The notes beneath the pieces were generated by a model that was not told the DNA's origin, did not search any database, and saw only the letters and a program-made list of their open reading frames with translations. DNA of 64,000 bases from Piscinibacter aquaticus (GTDB lineage: Bacteria; Pseudomonadota; Gammaproteobacteria; Burkholderiales; Burkholderiaceae_C). The stretch spans positions 3,596,001 to 3,660,000 of the forward strand of contig VOPW01000001.1 in NCBI GenBank assembly GCA_007994965.1, read 5' to 3'. This document shows positions 8,108 to 19,782 of this stretch, one piece after another (positions within the stretch are counted from its first letter, which is position 1; each line of letters begins with the position of its first letter). The translations under genes and the position numbers were made by a program.

Positions 8108-8813
8108 TCAGAGCGAACCGCCGCGCTTGTTGCGCGAGAGGTCCACGCCCAGTTGCTTGAGCTTGCGATACAGGTGCGTGCGCTCCAGGCCGGTCTTCTC
8201 GGCCACGCGCGTCATGCTGCCGTTTTCCTGCGCCGGTGGAACTCGAAGTAGCTCTTCTCGAAGGCGTCTCGCGCCTCGCGCAGCGGGCGGTCGAGGTCGA
8301 AGCTCTGCTCGGCCTGCGGTCCGAGCATCAGCGGCGCGGTGGGCAGTCCCTGGCCGCCGGTCATCGCGGCCTCGACGGTCAGCGTCGTGTCGCCGAGGTG
8401 GTGGTTGTGGTGCGGGTGGTGCACCGGTGTCGCCGGCTTGGCGGCGGCGCTCGGCTTGGCCAGCCCTGCTCGACGGCACGCAACAGCTTCTGCAGCGTCA
8501 CCGGCTTCTCGAGGAAGGCGATGGCGCCGAACTTGGTGGCCTCCACCGCCGTGTCGATCGTGCCGTGGCCGCTCATCATGATCACCGGCATCGTCAGCAT
8601 GCCGGTGGCTCCCCACTCCTTGAGCAGCGTGATGCCGTCGACGTCGGGCATCCAGATGTCGAGCAAGACGAGATCCGGGCGCAGGCGCTCGCGAACCGAA
8701 CGGGCCTCGGCCGCGTTCTCCGCCACCTCGACGGTGTGGCCCTCGTCGGCCAGGATCTCCGACAGCAGCGCGCGGATGCCGAGCTCGTCGTCTACAACAA
8801 GAATGATCGCCAT
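8108..8813 (-). CDS. ntrX: NtrX-like response regulator without AAA+ domain (two frame breaks)
   Basis: Response regulator of about 235 residues. The receiver domain begins MAIILVVDDELGIRALLSEI, with the phosphorylated aspartate in LVLLDIWMPD, the switch residue in MMSGHG and the lysine in FLEKPV. A linker of about 70 residues contains a histidine cluster (HHPHHNHH), and a Fis-type helix-turn-helix ends the protein (VAEKTGLERTHLYRKLKQLG). The sigma54-interacting AAA+ domain of classical NtrX is absent. Breaks near 8460-8463 and 8227-8230 are both CCWGG motifs reduced by one base. The gene starts 7 nt after the probable ntrY stop. Partner and target genes are inferred from operon position only. 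Confidence 0.85.
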
Positions 8814-8820
8814 GGATGGG

Positions 8821-11145
8821 TCAGTGCGTCCGGCTCTCGGTGGCCGCCGCGACGGCCGGGGGCCATCGGCCGGAGCGAACTTCGAAAATGATAGCGAAAC
8901 TTGCGCGCCTGTCGCTGGGGGGCCGCAGTGTCGCCCGGGCTGGCCTCCCGGGCCACCCCCAGGTTCGCGATGCGCACGCGCGCGCCGTGCTCGTCGGCGA
9001 TCTTCTTGACCACCGCCAGGCCGAGGCCGGTGCCCTTGCTCTTGGTGGTGACGTAGGGCTCGAAGGCACGCTTGAGCACCTTGTCCGGGAAGCCGTGGCC
9101 GTTGTCGATCACCTGCAGGCGAACGGCGCGCAGTTCGCCCTGCTCGGTTCGGGCCACCTCGGTGCGCACCAGCACCCGGCCATCGGGCCGCTCGGCCACG
9201 GCGTCGAGCGCGTTCTGCACGAGGTTGTGGATCACCTGGCGCAGCTGGGTCGAGTCGCCGATGATCATCGGCAGGCCAGCGCCCAGCTCGGCATGCAGCC
9301 GCCCGGCCTCCTGCGCCGTCACGTACAGGCCGAGCACCTCGGAGACCAGCGCATTGAGGTCGAGCGCCTTCAGCTGCGCGGCCGGCAGGCGCGCATAGTC
9401 GCGGAACTCGTTGACCAGCGTCTTCATCGCCTGAACCTGGTTGACGATGGTCGCCACCGACTTGGCGAGCATGGTCTGGTCGGCGCCTTCGAGCTTGGCC
9501 TCGAGCTTGTGCTGCAGCCGCTCGGCGGAGAGCTGGATCGGCGTCAGCGGGTTCTTGATCTCGTGCGCGAGCCGCCGCGCCACCTCGCCCCAGGCCTCGG
9601 TGCGCTGCGCCGAGACGACCTCGGTGATGTCGTCGAACACCATCAGCCGCGCGCCCTGCGGCATCGCGGCGCCGCGCACCAGCAGGGTCAGCGTGTCGCG
9701 GTCGCGGCCCTGCGCATCCTGCGTCTGCAGCTCGAAGCTGTCCTGCCAGTGGTCGCGCTCGCCAGCCTCGGGGCTGCTCGCATGCAGTTCGAAGCGCTGC
9801 CACACGGCCTTGGCGAAGGCCTCCAGCCCCTGCACCTCCTCGAGCCGGCGGCCGCGGTAGGCCGACAGCGGCAGCTTGACGATTCGCGTGGCGCCCGGAT
9901 TCACGGTGTCGATGCGGCCCTCGCGGTCGAACACGATCACGCCAGCGGTCAGGTTGTCGAGGATGGTCTGCAGGTTGGCGCGCGCGCCCTCCACCTGCCG
10001 CACGCTGCGCTGCACCAGCGAGCGCGCTTCGGAGAGCTGCTCGGTCATGTCGGCGAACGAACGCGTGAGGCCGCCAAGCTCGTCGCCCGAGGCGAACACC
10101 GGCTTCTTGCTCAGGTCGCCGTGCGCCACCGGTCGACGCCCTCGGCCAGCAGCAGCAGCGGCTTGGCGAGCTGGTTGCCCAGCAGCGCCGCAAGCAGCAC
10201 GGCACCGAACACCGCCAGCACCAGCGCCAGCGTCAGCGTGCCGATGTACATGCGTCGCAGGCCGTCACGTGCCAGCGCCCGCTGCTGGTATTCGCGATAG
10301 GCCGTCTGCACCGCCAGCGCATTCGCGCTGAGCGCCGCCGGCAGCAACTGGCGAACCATCAGGTAGCGCTCGCGTTCGGTCAGCGCGAAGTTGGCGCTCG
10401 GCACCAGCGCCAGCACGCGGATGCGGCCCTGCGCGGCATTGCCGGCGTCCTCGTCCAGGCCCTCGAGCTGGCCGACCACGCGCTGCAGTTGCGCCTGCCG
10501 CAGCATCGCGGCGCTCGGCCGGTCGGGCATCAGGTCGGAAGTGCTGCTGGCCGAGAGCAAGGTCTGCCCGGCGGCGTTGACGATCGCCACTTCCTGCGCG
10601 GCCAGCTGCTCGCGGATGCGCTCCAGGGCCAGCGAGGTCGCGCTGCCGGGCCGGCCCTCGATCACCGCCGCGGCCGTGCTGCCGGCGCCACTCTCGGCCT
10701 TCTCGGCGGCCACGCGGCTGCGCTGCGCCAGTTCGTTGACCAGGGCGTCGAGCGTGCCGCGGCCGAGGTTCAGGCCGGCGTCGAGCGCGCTCTCCACCTT
10801 CACGTCGAACCAGCTCGATGCTGCGAGAGACGAACTGGTAGCTCACGGTGTAGATGAGAACGCCGGGCACCACGCCGACCAGCGCGAAGATCGCCGCCAG
10901 CTTGAGCAGCAATCGGCTGCCGAACTTGCGCCGCCGCACCCGGATCACCAGCCGCACCGAGGCGATGCCCACCACCAGCAGCAGCAGCGCCGCCACCGTC
11001 ACGTTCACCCAGAACAGCCACACATAGTGGCGCTCGTACAGCGCCGGGCTGTTGGTGGCCACCGAGAGCAGGAAGGCCAGCACCAGGCCGGCGCCCGTGC
11101 CCGCGACCAGGGCAACGATCCAGGCCCAGCGCTTCGCCTTCGTCA
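8821..11145 (-). CDS. ntrY: NtrY-like membrane sensor histidine kinase (several frame breaks)
   Basis: Sensor kinase of about 770 residues. Three N-terminal membrane segments (WIVALVAGTGAGLVLAFLL; VNVTVAALLLLVVGIA; AAIFALVGVVPGVLIYTVS) precede a periplasmic region, a fourth membrane helix (LTLALVLAVFGAVLLAAL), HAMP, and a PAS domain (LQTILDNLTAGVIVFDREGR). The phospho-accepting histidine is in RRLAHEIKNPLTPIQLS, and the ATPase boxes are IHNLVQNALDAV, DNGHGFP and GTGLGLAVVKKI. Breaks occur near 10805, 10129-10132 (CCTGG reduced to CCGG) and around 8900-8930, so the exact C-terminus is uncertain; a TGA at 8821-8823 fits a stop just before ntrX. The family senses nitrogen or redox state. Confidence 0.85.
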
Positions 11146-11180
11146 TGACACCGCCGGGATGGCCGGACGGTTCGGCGCCG

Positions 11181-11234
11181 GGCCGCCCCAAGCCGAACGC
11201 TCCCCCTCGGGGGCGACGCGAAGCGTCTTGGGGG
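11181..11234. repeat. GC-rich palindromic intergenic repeat
   Basis: CCGCCCCAAG and CTTGGGGG flank a core with two nested hairpins (CCCCCTCGGGGG and GACGCGAAGCGTC). It lies between the DUF4390 gene and ntrY. Similar palindromes are common between genes in Burkholderiales and a related one is at 28397-28470. It could attenuate transcription or stabilise the mRNA. Confidence 0.5.
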
Positions 11235-11240
11235 TTCATG

Positions 11241-11849
11241 TCAATCGAAGCGCTGCATGCGCTCGACCGACAGCGCCCAGTCGGGCTGCGTGCCAATGCC
11301 GATCTGCATCGGCCGGGGCAGCAGCGAGGTATCGAGCCGGAAGCTGAACTCGACGTAGTGGCGGGAGCCGTCCTCGATCTGCGCCGCCTCGGCCACCTTC
11401 CAGTTGGCGCCGCGGCGGATGACTGCGAAGGCCTCGGCCCGGTTCGGATAGCTCTGGCTCAGGCCGCCGAAGGTGACACGGTAGTTGGCCGTCAGCGGCT
11501 GGTAGACGACGCGCCAGACGCGCGAGGCGCTGGCGATGCGCTTGTCGCGCCAGTACCAGCGGTCACGGAACACCTCGGCCTCGGCGACGAAATACAGCGG
11601 CACGGCCTTGTTCAGCGCCTCCTCGGCACCGCGCGGCAGGTCGAAGTTGATGCTGTAGTCGATGCTCACGCCGTCTTCGTTGCGCTGCACCGCGAAGGCC
11701 GCCAGTTCCGCGCTGGCCGCCACGGCAACCGCCGGCACGCAGGCCGCCCACTGTGCCACCACCAGCGCCATCCAGCCCGAGACGATGCGGTGCGCGAGCC
11801 CCTCGGCGCGGGGGCGCTGACTGCCAGTCGTGCGTGCCGCGCTGCGCAT
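11241..11849 (-). CDS. DUF4390 family exported protein
   Basis: Protein of 202 residues. After a basic stretch comes a hydrophobic segment (SGWMALVVAQWAACVPAVAVAASA) that looks like a signal peptide with cleavage after an Ala-x-Ala. The mature part is beta-rich (VSIDYSINFDLPRGAEEALNK; RDRWYWRDKRIASASRVWRV; RHYVEFSFRLDTSLLPRPMQ) and matches DUF4390, a family of unknown function that sits between rsmB and ntrY in many betaproteobacteria. It is 15 nt from the rsmB stop, so co-transcription is likely. An internal start that gives a shorter signal peptide is possible. The constant neighbourhood hints at a role with the NtrYX envelope sensor, but that is inference. Confidence 0.75.
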   Translation of the reverse strand: MRSAARTTGSQRPRAEGLAHRIVSGWMALVVAQWAACVPAVAVAASAELAAFAVQRNEDGVSIDYSINFDLPRGAEEALNKAVPLYFVAEAEVFRDRWYWRDKRIASASRVWRVVYQPLTANYRVTFGGLSQSYPNRAEAFAVIRRGANWKVAEAAQIEDGSRHYVEFSFRLDTSLLPRPMQIGIGTQPDWALSVERMQRFD

Positions 11850-11864
11850 GGGGTGTGGGCCGGG

Positions 11865-13170
11865 TCAGGTCTTGTGGATCAGGCTGTAGAAGAACCCGTC
11901 GGCCGATGCACCGGAAACGGGCGACAGGTGGTCGGCCCGATTGTCGGGCAGCGGCAGCAGGTGGCCGGGAGACTGCGGGTTGGCCGCAGGGCTGGCGTCG
12001 CCGTGGCGTTGCAAAAAGCGTCGATCTGGTCCTGCCCTTCGGCCTTGAAGACCGAGCAGGTGCAGTACAGCAGCCGACCACCGGGCTTCAGCGTGGGCCA
12101 GAGGGCATCGAGCAGACGCGCCTGGGTGCGCGCCAGCGCGGCGATGTCGCTCGAGCGGCGCAGCCAGCGCACATCGGGTGGCGACGCACGACGCCCGAGG
12201 CGCTGCACGGCGCGTCGAGCAGGATGGCGTCGAACGGCTGGCCATCCCACCACGCCGACGGGTCGCCGGCGTCGGCCGCCACGGTCCGCGCGCTCAGCTT
12301 GAGACGACCCAGGGTGTCCTCGATGCGCGCGAGGCGGGCCGGATCGCTGTCCAGGGCCAGCACGTCCAGCTCGGCGAGCTCGAGCAGGTGTGCCGTCTTG
12401 CCCCCTGGCGCTGCGCAGGCGTCCAGCACCCGCGCGCGCGCCGGCAGCCCGGCGCCGATCAGCAGCGGCGCGGCGAGCTGCGCAGCGGCGTCCTGCACCG
12501 AGACGTCGCCCTGGGCAAACCCCGGCAGTTGCGTCACCGGCACCGGCTGGGCCAGCACCACGGCCTGCGTGCCGTGCAGCGCCGTGGCGGGCAGCCCCGC
12601 CTCGACCAGCGCGCGAGGTAGGCCTCGACACTGCCGTGCCGCAGGTTCACGCGCAAGGTCATCGGTGCGCGCTGCTGGTCGGCGGCCAGCACGGACTGCC
12701 AATGCTCGGGCCAGTCGCGCTGCAGCCGATCGATCCACCAGCGCGGATGGTTGAACCGCGCCACCGGGTCGGCCGCGATGCCGGCGATCAGCGCCTCGCG
12801 CTCGCGCAGGAAGCGGCGCAGCACCGCGTTGACGAAGCCGCCGCGCTGCTTCGCCGCCGCCACCGCCTGATCGACCAGCGTGTGCTCGGCATAAGGCGGG
12901 CCGGAGTCGGGCCACAGCAGCGCGATGGCGGCCAGCAGCAGCGCATCGAGCGCGGCCGGTGGCGTCTTGGGCACCAGCCGGGAACGCACGGCCTGCGCGC
13001 CCCCCAGCCAGCGCAGCGCGTGGAAGCTCAGCGCTTGCGCACCGGGGCGCGCGGCCGGCGGGCAGCGCTCCAGCGCCTCGGTCAGGCTCTGCCCGGCGCG
13101 CACCGCCTGCACCGCCGCGGCGGCATGGGTCAGCAACTGGGCGAGCGGGAGCGAGGCGGGGGGCGTTCAC
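11865..13170 (-). CDS. rsmB: 16S rRNA (cytosine-967 C5)-methyltransferase RsmB (four frame breaks)
   Basis: Methylates C967 of 16S rRNA using S-adenosylmethionine. The N-terminal NusB-like RNA-binding domain spans about the first 150 residues ([17 protein letters not shown]-type loop, [14 protein letters not shown]). The methyltransferase domain shows the SAM loop [16 protein letters not shown], the acidic motif ALDSDPARL, the general-base motif [17 protein letters not shown] and the catalytic cysteine in [14 protein letters not shown]. Breaks near 12012, 12178, 12606-12609 (CCAGG reduced to CCAG) and 13148 scatter it over several frames. The GTG start at 13168-13170 is chosen because it precedes the conserved [11 protein letters not shown] segment. 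It heads the operon towards ntrYX and is divergent from folE. Confidence 0.88.
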
Positions 13171-13259
13171 CGCGCGCAGTCTACGGGCAGGGCGCGACCC
13201 GGCTGCGCGGCCGGCGGGCCTGCGTTACCCTCTGTCCCCCGACGATTGATGACCGGACC

Positions 13260-13994
13260 ATGCCCGCCGAACAAGCCACCCCGATCTTCCGCACTGAGGA
13301 GGAGCTCGCGCGCCTGCCGGCCTCGGAGCGCATCCGCTATCGCCTCGTCGGCGCGGAGTGCCGCTATCACGCCAACGACAACATCTCCGCCTTCATCGCC
13401 GAGGGCGAGCTCGAGGAGCTCAAGGCCGAGGTCGAGGCCAAGATGCACGAGGTACTGCGCGCCCTGGTGATCGACACCGAGAGCGACCACAACACGCAGG
13501 AAACCGCCAAGCGCGTGGCCAAGATGTTCCTCACCGAGGTGTTCGTCGGCCGCTATACCGCCGCGCCCTCGGTGACCGAATTCCCGAACTTCTCGCGCCT
13601 GAACGAGCTGATGATCGTCGGCCCGATCAAGGTGCGCAGCGCCTGCTCGCACCACCTCTGCCCCATCCTCGGCAAGGTGTGGATCGGCGTGCTGCCCAAC
13701 GAGTTCAGCAACCTGATCGGGCTGTCGAAGTACGCCCGCATCTGCGACTGGATCATGAGCCGGCCGCAGATCCAGGAAGAGGCCGTGACCATGCTGGCCA
13801 ACGAGCTGCAGGACCGCGTCAAGCCCGACGGCCTGGCCATCGTGATGGAAGCCGACCATTTCTGCATGCACTGGCGCGGCGTCAAGGACGACGAATCGAT
13901 GATGACCAACTCGGTGATGCGCGGCGCCTTCCTGAAGGATGCCAACCTGCGGCGCGAATTCCTCTCGCTGCTGTCCAAGAAAAACGGAAACTGA
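13260..13994 (+). CDS. folE: GTP cyclohydrolase I
   Basis: Intact 244-residue enzyme that converts GTP to dihydroneopterin triphosphate, the first step to folate and pterins. The zinc ligands and active site are visible in VRSACSHHLCPILGKVWIG, DHFCMHWRG and the intervening GLSKYARI. The N-terminal 40 residues (ARLPASERIRYRLVGAECRYHANDN) are longer than in E. coli FolE and typical of a betaproteobacterial subfamily. The ATG at 13260 is preferred because it is the first start after the divergent rsmB promoter region. A BLUF photoreceptor gene starts 2 nt after its stop, so the two are surely co-transcribed. Confidence 0.93.
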   Translation: MPAEQATPIFRTEEELARLPASERIRYRLVGAECRYHANDNISAFIAEGELEELKAEVEAKMHEVLRALVIDTESDHNTQETAKRVAKMFLTEVFVGRYTAAPSVTEFPNFSRLNELMIVGPIKVRSACSHHLCPILGKVWIGVLPNEFSNLIGLSKYARICDWIMSRPQIQEEAVTMLANELQDRVKPDGLAIVMEADHFCMHWRGVKDDESMMTNSVMRGAFLKDANLRREFLSLLSKKNGN

Positions 13995-13996
13995 CC

Positions 13997-14421
13997 ATGC
14001 TCGTGCGCCTCATGTACGCCAGCCGCGCGGCGGATTCGGTCGACCAGGACGAGCTGCTCGCGATCCTCAAGCAATCGAAGTCGGGCAACGCCACGTCGGG
14101 CATCACCGGCGTGCTGTGCTTTTCCGGCGGCATCTTCCTGCAGGTGCTCGAGGGCGGGCGCATGCCGGTCAACGCGCTGTACAACCGCATCGCCGCCGAC
14201 ACGCGCCACCGCGACGTGGTGCTGCTGAGCTACGAGGAAATCGGCGAACGCCGCTTCGCCGGCTGGTCGATGGGCCAGTCAACCTCGCGCGGCTGAACCC
14301 GGCGCTGCTGCTGAAGTATTCCGAGACCGCCGTGCTCGACCCCTATGCGGTGTCGGGTCAGGTCTCGATGGCGCTGTTCGAAGAGCTGGTCGCCACGGCC
14401 TCGATCGTCGGCCAGGGCTAG
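13997..14421 (+). CDS. BLUF blue-light photoreceptor (one frame break)
   Basis: Short BLUF protein of about 141 residues with no output domain. The FAD-binding fold shows the key tyrosine in VRLMYASRAA, the asparagine in SKSGNATSGITGVL, the glutamine in GIFLQVLEGG and a C-terminal WSMGQ segment carrying the variable Trp/Met. BLUF domains sense blue light through a flavin hydrogen-bond switch. The frame breaks at 14275-14278, where CCAGG has lost a G; restored, it continues VNLARLNPALLLKYS. It follows folE by 2 nt. A single-domain BLUF usually works through a partner protein, which is not evident here. Confidence 0.88.
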
Positions 14422-15274
14422 GCTGGTCGGTCGCCGGGCCGCCGGGCCGCCGGGTCAGAGTCCGAGCCGGCCCCGATCTCCAGCATCTTCGCCTCGTCGA
14501 ACTTCTCGAAGCCGCTGTACTTCGTCGGCTCGAGTTTCTTCTTGCCCTCGTCACTGCCGTCCAGGCCGATCAGGTATTCGCGCACCTTCTCGATGTCGGC
14601 CGACGTGAGGTTGGGGCTGGCCACGATGTGCTTGATCGGCACCGGCTTCGATTGCGCCAGGATCTTGCCCCCTTGCCCTGCCGGCCTTGACCAGCGCATT
14701 GGCCGCGGTGGCGCCCGAGTCGGTGAGCTTGTTCTCGACGAAGAACGGCACGGCGTCCTGGTAGCGCGTGTAGGTGATGTTGATCTGCGCCGGCTCCACC
14801 TTTGCATCGCGCAGCGTGGCGCGCACCATCCACGAGGTGATCGAGTCCTCGTCAGGCGCACCGAGTTTGCGGCCCTTCAAGTCGGCCAGCGAGGTCAGCG
14901 GCGTGTCGGCGGCGACCAGGAAGCTCGCCGTGTACTTCTGGAACCCCTTGGTCACGGCCACCAGCTTGTAGCCACTGCCCTTGATCGCCTGGATCGACAC
15001 GTGGGCCGGGTGAATCATGGCCGTGTCGTAGGTCTTCGCCTGCAGGGCCGCGGCGCAGCTGGTTGTAGTCGCCGATTGGCTCGATCGTCACCGGCTGCTT
15101 GAGGATCTTCGACAGATCCGCCGCGATGGCCGCATAGCGCCCTCGCACCTCTTCGAGCGGCACGCGGTAGGTCACGCCTTCGTTGACCGCAAAGGTAAGC
15201 GCCTGCGCGCCTCCCATGCCGATCAGCAAGGGCAGGACGCACAGATGACGAACAAGGGTGGCGTGGAGTTTCAT
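14418..15274 (-). CDS. Phosphate/phosphonate-type ABC substrate-binding protein (PhnD-like; two frame breaks)
   Basis: Periplasmic binding protein of about 285 residues with a signal peptide (LVRHLCVLPLLIGMGGAQA). PhnD-family features are AVNEGVTYRVPLEEVRGRYA at the start, then DTAMIHPAHVSIQAIKGSGY, FLVAADTPLTSLADLKGRKL, GAPDEDSITSWMVR and SKPVPIKHIVASPNLTSADI. It would bind a small oxyanion or other solute, but no permease or ATPase lies beside it, so it is an orphan. The frame breaks near 15055 and 14680. Its stop overlaps that of the convergent BLUF gene. The real ligand cannot be read from the sequence. Confidence 0.78.
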
Positions 15275-15326
15275 GCGCGCAGATTACGCGTCAGCGGCCT
15301 CGATGGGAACTGCAAGCGTTGACGGG

Positions 15327-15651
15327 TCAAGTTGCGGCCGGATCGAGCACGCGCGCCAGCCGGGCGGCCAGCTCGGCTTGGCTCACATCAAGCTCGATCC
15401 ACTTGCGCCGCGCCGTCTGGCCGCGCACCAGCGTGACGCTGCGCCTGGGCACGTCGAGCTCGTCGGAGAGCCAAGGCGATCAGCGTCTCGTTGGCCTTGC
15501 CGTCCACCGGCGGCGCCGCCGGGCGCACGCGCAGCGCGCCATCGTGCAAGCCGTCGGCGCCGGTGCGCCCGGCGTTGGGCACCACACTGACGGCGAGCCA
15601 CAACGCGTCGCCGTGGCGCGACAGGCAGCTCGGCAGCGGGTCGTCCGCCAA
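15327..15651 (-). CDS. yggU: DUF167/YggU family protein (one frame break)
   Basis: Small alpha/beta protein of about 108 residues. The family signature lies in the centre: GALRVRPAAPPVDGKANETLIA, then the terminal part RRSVTLVRGQTARRKW in the neighbouring frame. At 15471-15476 the sequence reads CCAAGG where CCAGG would keep the frame and give the usual LIAWLSDEL. The function of the family is unknown. It starts 16 nt after the topB stop, with TTG the only usable start in frame, so it is probably translated from the topB message. Confidence 0.75.
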
Positions 15652-15667
15652 GGCCGTGGACGGGCGC

Positions 15668-18243
<2,576 letters not shown>

Positions 18244-18289
18244 GGCATCCAGGCGGTGCGTGAAAAGGGGCGGCCTGCGGCCGCGTCAA

Positions 18290-18332
18290 TACAATCCGGG
18301 CTTCGCGCGCACGCACGCATACGCGCGCGCGC
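18290..18332 (+). promoter_or_regulatory. Candidate -10 box and alternating purine-pyrimidine tract upstream of the SET gene
   Basis: TACAAT (18290-18295) is a good -10 hexamer without a clear -35. Right after it, 18304-18332 alternates pyrimidine and purine for 29 bases without a fault (CG and CA/TA steps), a Z-DNA-prone sequence. It lies between the divergent topB and SET genes. Confidence 0.4.
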
Positions 18333-18358
18333 CCATGAATTCAATGTACATAAAGACG

Positions 18359-18858
18359 ATGAAGGCGCAAGCAACCAACGGCAAGCCCCATTCCGCCGCC
18401 GCCGGCACCGCGGGCGGCCGCCGCATCCAGGTGCGCCGCTCCGGCGTGCACGGCAAGGGCGTCTTCGCGCTCAAGCCGCTGAAGAAGGGCGAGGTGGTGA
18501 TCGAGTACAAGGGCGAGGTGATCGACTGGCCCGAGGCGCTGCGCCGCCACCCGCACGACCCGAAGGATCCGACCACACCTTCTACTTCCACATCGACGAG
18601 AACAACGTCATCGATGCGAAGTACGGCGGCAACGCCGCGCGCTGGATCAACCATGCCTGCGCGCCGAACTGCGAGGCCGACGAGGTCGACGGCCGCATCT
18701 TCATCAAGGCGCTGCGCGCGATCAAGCCGGGCGAGGAGTTGTTCTACGACTACGGGCTGATCATCGACGAGAAGTACACGCCCAAGCTGAAGAAGCAGTT
18801 CGCCTGCCACTGCGGCTCGCCCAGGTGCCGCGGGACGATGCTGTCGCCCAAGCGCTGA
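18359..18858 (+). CDS. SET-domain protein-lysine methyltransferase (one frame break)
   Basis: Protein of about 166 residues that is almost entirely a SET domain, the fold of eukaryotic histone lysine methyltransferases. The first motif is VRRSGVHGKGVFALKPLKKGE, the SAM-binding RWINHACAPNCEADEV matches the NHxCxPN signature, and the catalytic tyrosine lies in GEELFYDYGLII. A post-SET cysteine group closes it (FACHCGSPRCRGTM). One base is missing near 18572, between HPHDPKD and HTFYFHID. Starts at 18335 and 18344 are also possible; 18359 is preferred because it precedes a typical short basic leader. birA starts 15 nt later. The substrate is unknown; basic DNA-binding or ribosomal proteins are guesses. 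Confidence 0.85.
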
Positions 18859-18873
18859 AGGAAAGAACCGGAC

Positions 18874-19773
18874 GTGACCGTGTCACAAGGCAGCTGGGGA
18901 GCCGAGGCGCTGTGGCTGCAGCTGCGTGAGCTGCTGCCCGGCCTGAGCGTGGAAGTGGTGGAGCGCTGCTCCTCCACCAACACGACGCTGCTCGAGCGCG
19001 CCCGCGTCGACGTGCGCCCCGAGGCCGACCACAGCGACGTGCTGGTGCAGCGCAGTGTCGAGAGCAAGGCCTTCGGCCGCCGCGCCGCCGACATCCAGCC
19101 CTGCCTGCTGGTCGCAGAGCACCAGAGCGGCGGACGGGGCCGGCTGGGCCGCGGCTGGAGCTCGGCGCCGGGTGCCTCGCTCACCTTCTCACTCTCGTTG
19201 CCGATTTCGCGGGCCGACTGGTCGGGCTTGTCGCTGGCCGTCGGGCTGGCGCTGGCCGATGCGCTCGACCCGCTGGCCGAAGGCGCTCCGCCGCGCATCG
19301 GCCTGAAGTGGCCCAACGACCTCTGGCTGATGGACGGCCCGGCGCGCGGGCGCAAGCTCGGTGGCGTGCTGATCGAGACCGTTTCTGCAGGGCGCGTGCG
19401 CCTGGCGGTGATCGGCATCGGCCTGAACGTGCTGCCCATCGGCAACGTCGAGGCCAGCACCGGCTTTGCCTGCCTGCAGGAACTCGATGCGGCGGCCACG
19501 GCGCAGCAGACGCTGCATCGCATCGCCTTGCCGCTGGTGCAGGCGCTGCGCCGCTTCGAGGCCGAAGGCTTCGATGGCTTCCGCGCCGGCTACGCGCGGC
19601 GTGATCTGCTCGCCGGCCACCCGGTGCGCACCACGCAGCCCGGCGTCGAGGACGGCATCGCGCGCGGCGTCGATGCACACGGCGCGCTGCAGTTGCAGAC
19701 GGGCGCCGGCGTTGTCGCGATCCACAGCGGCGAGGTCAGCGTGCGGCTGGCGCCGGACGCCGACGCGGCCTGA
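18874..19773 (+). CDS. birA: Biotin--[acetyl-CoA carboxylase] ligase
   Basis: Intact 299-residue ligase that activates biotin with ATP and attaches it to the carboxyl-carrier protein. The catalytic domain shows CSSTNTTLLERA, the biotin/AMP loop AEHQSGGRGRLGRGWSS, LKWPNDLW, and GRKLGGVLIE with VIGIGLNV. The small C-terminal domain follows (RDLLAGHPVRTT). There is no N-terminal winged helix, so this is a monofunctional group I enzyme that cannot repress biotin genes. An insertion around DVRPEADHSDVLVQRSVESKAFGRR lengthens the N-terminal part compared with E. coli. It lies 9 nt before the SPOR gene. Confidence 0.93.
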   Translation: MTVSQGSWGAEALWLQLRELLPGLSVEVVERCSSTNTTLLERARVDVRPEADHSDVLVQRSVESKAFGRRAADIQPCLLVAEHQSGGRGRLGRGWSSAPGASLTFSLSLPISRADWSGLSLAVGLALADALDPLAEGAPPRIGLKWPNDLWLMDGPARGRKLGGVLIETVSAGRVRLAVIGIGLNVLPIGNVEASTGFACLQELDAAATAQQTLHRIALPLVQALRRFEAEGFDGFRAGYARRDLLAGHPVRTTQPGVEDGIARGVDAHGALQLQTGAGVVAIHSGEVSVRLAPDADAA

Positions 19774-19782
19774 GCCCGCTCC

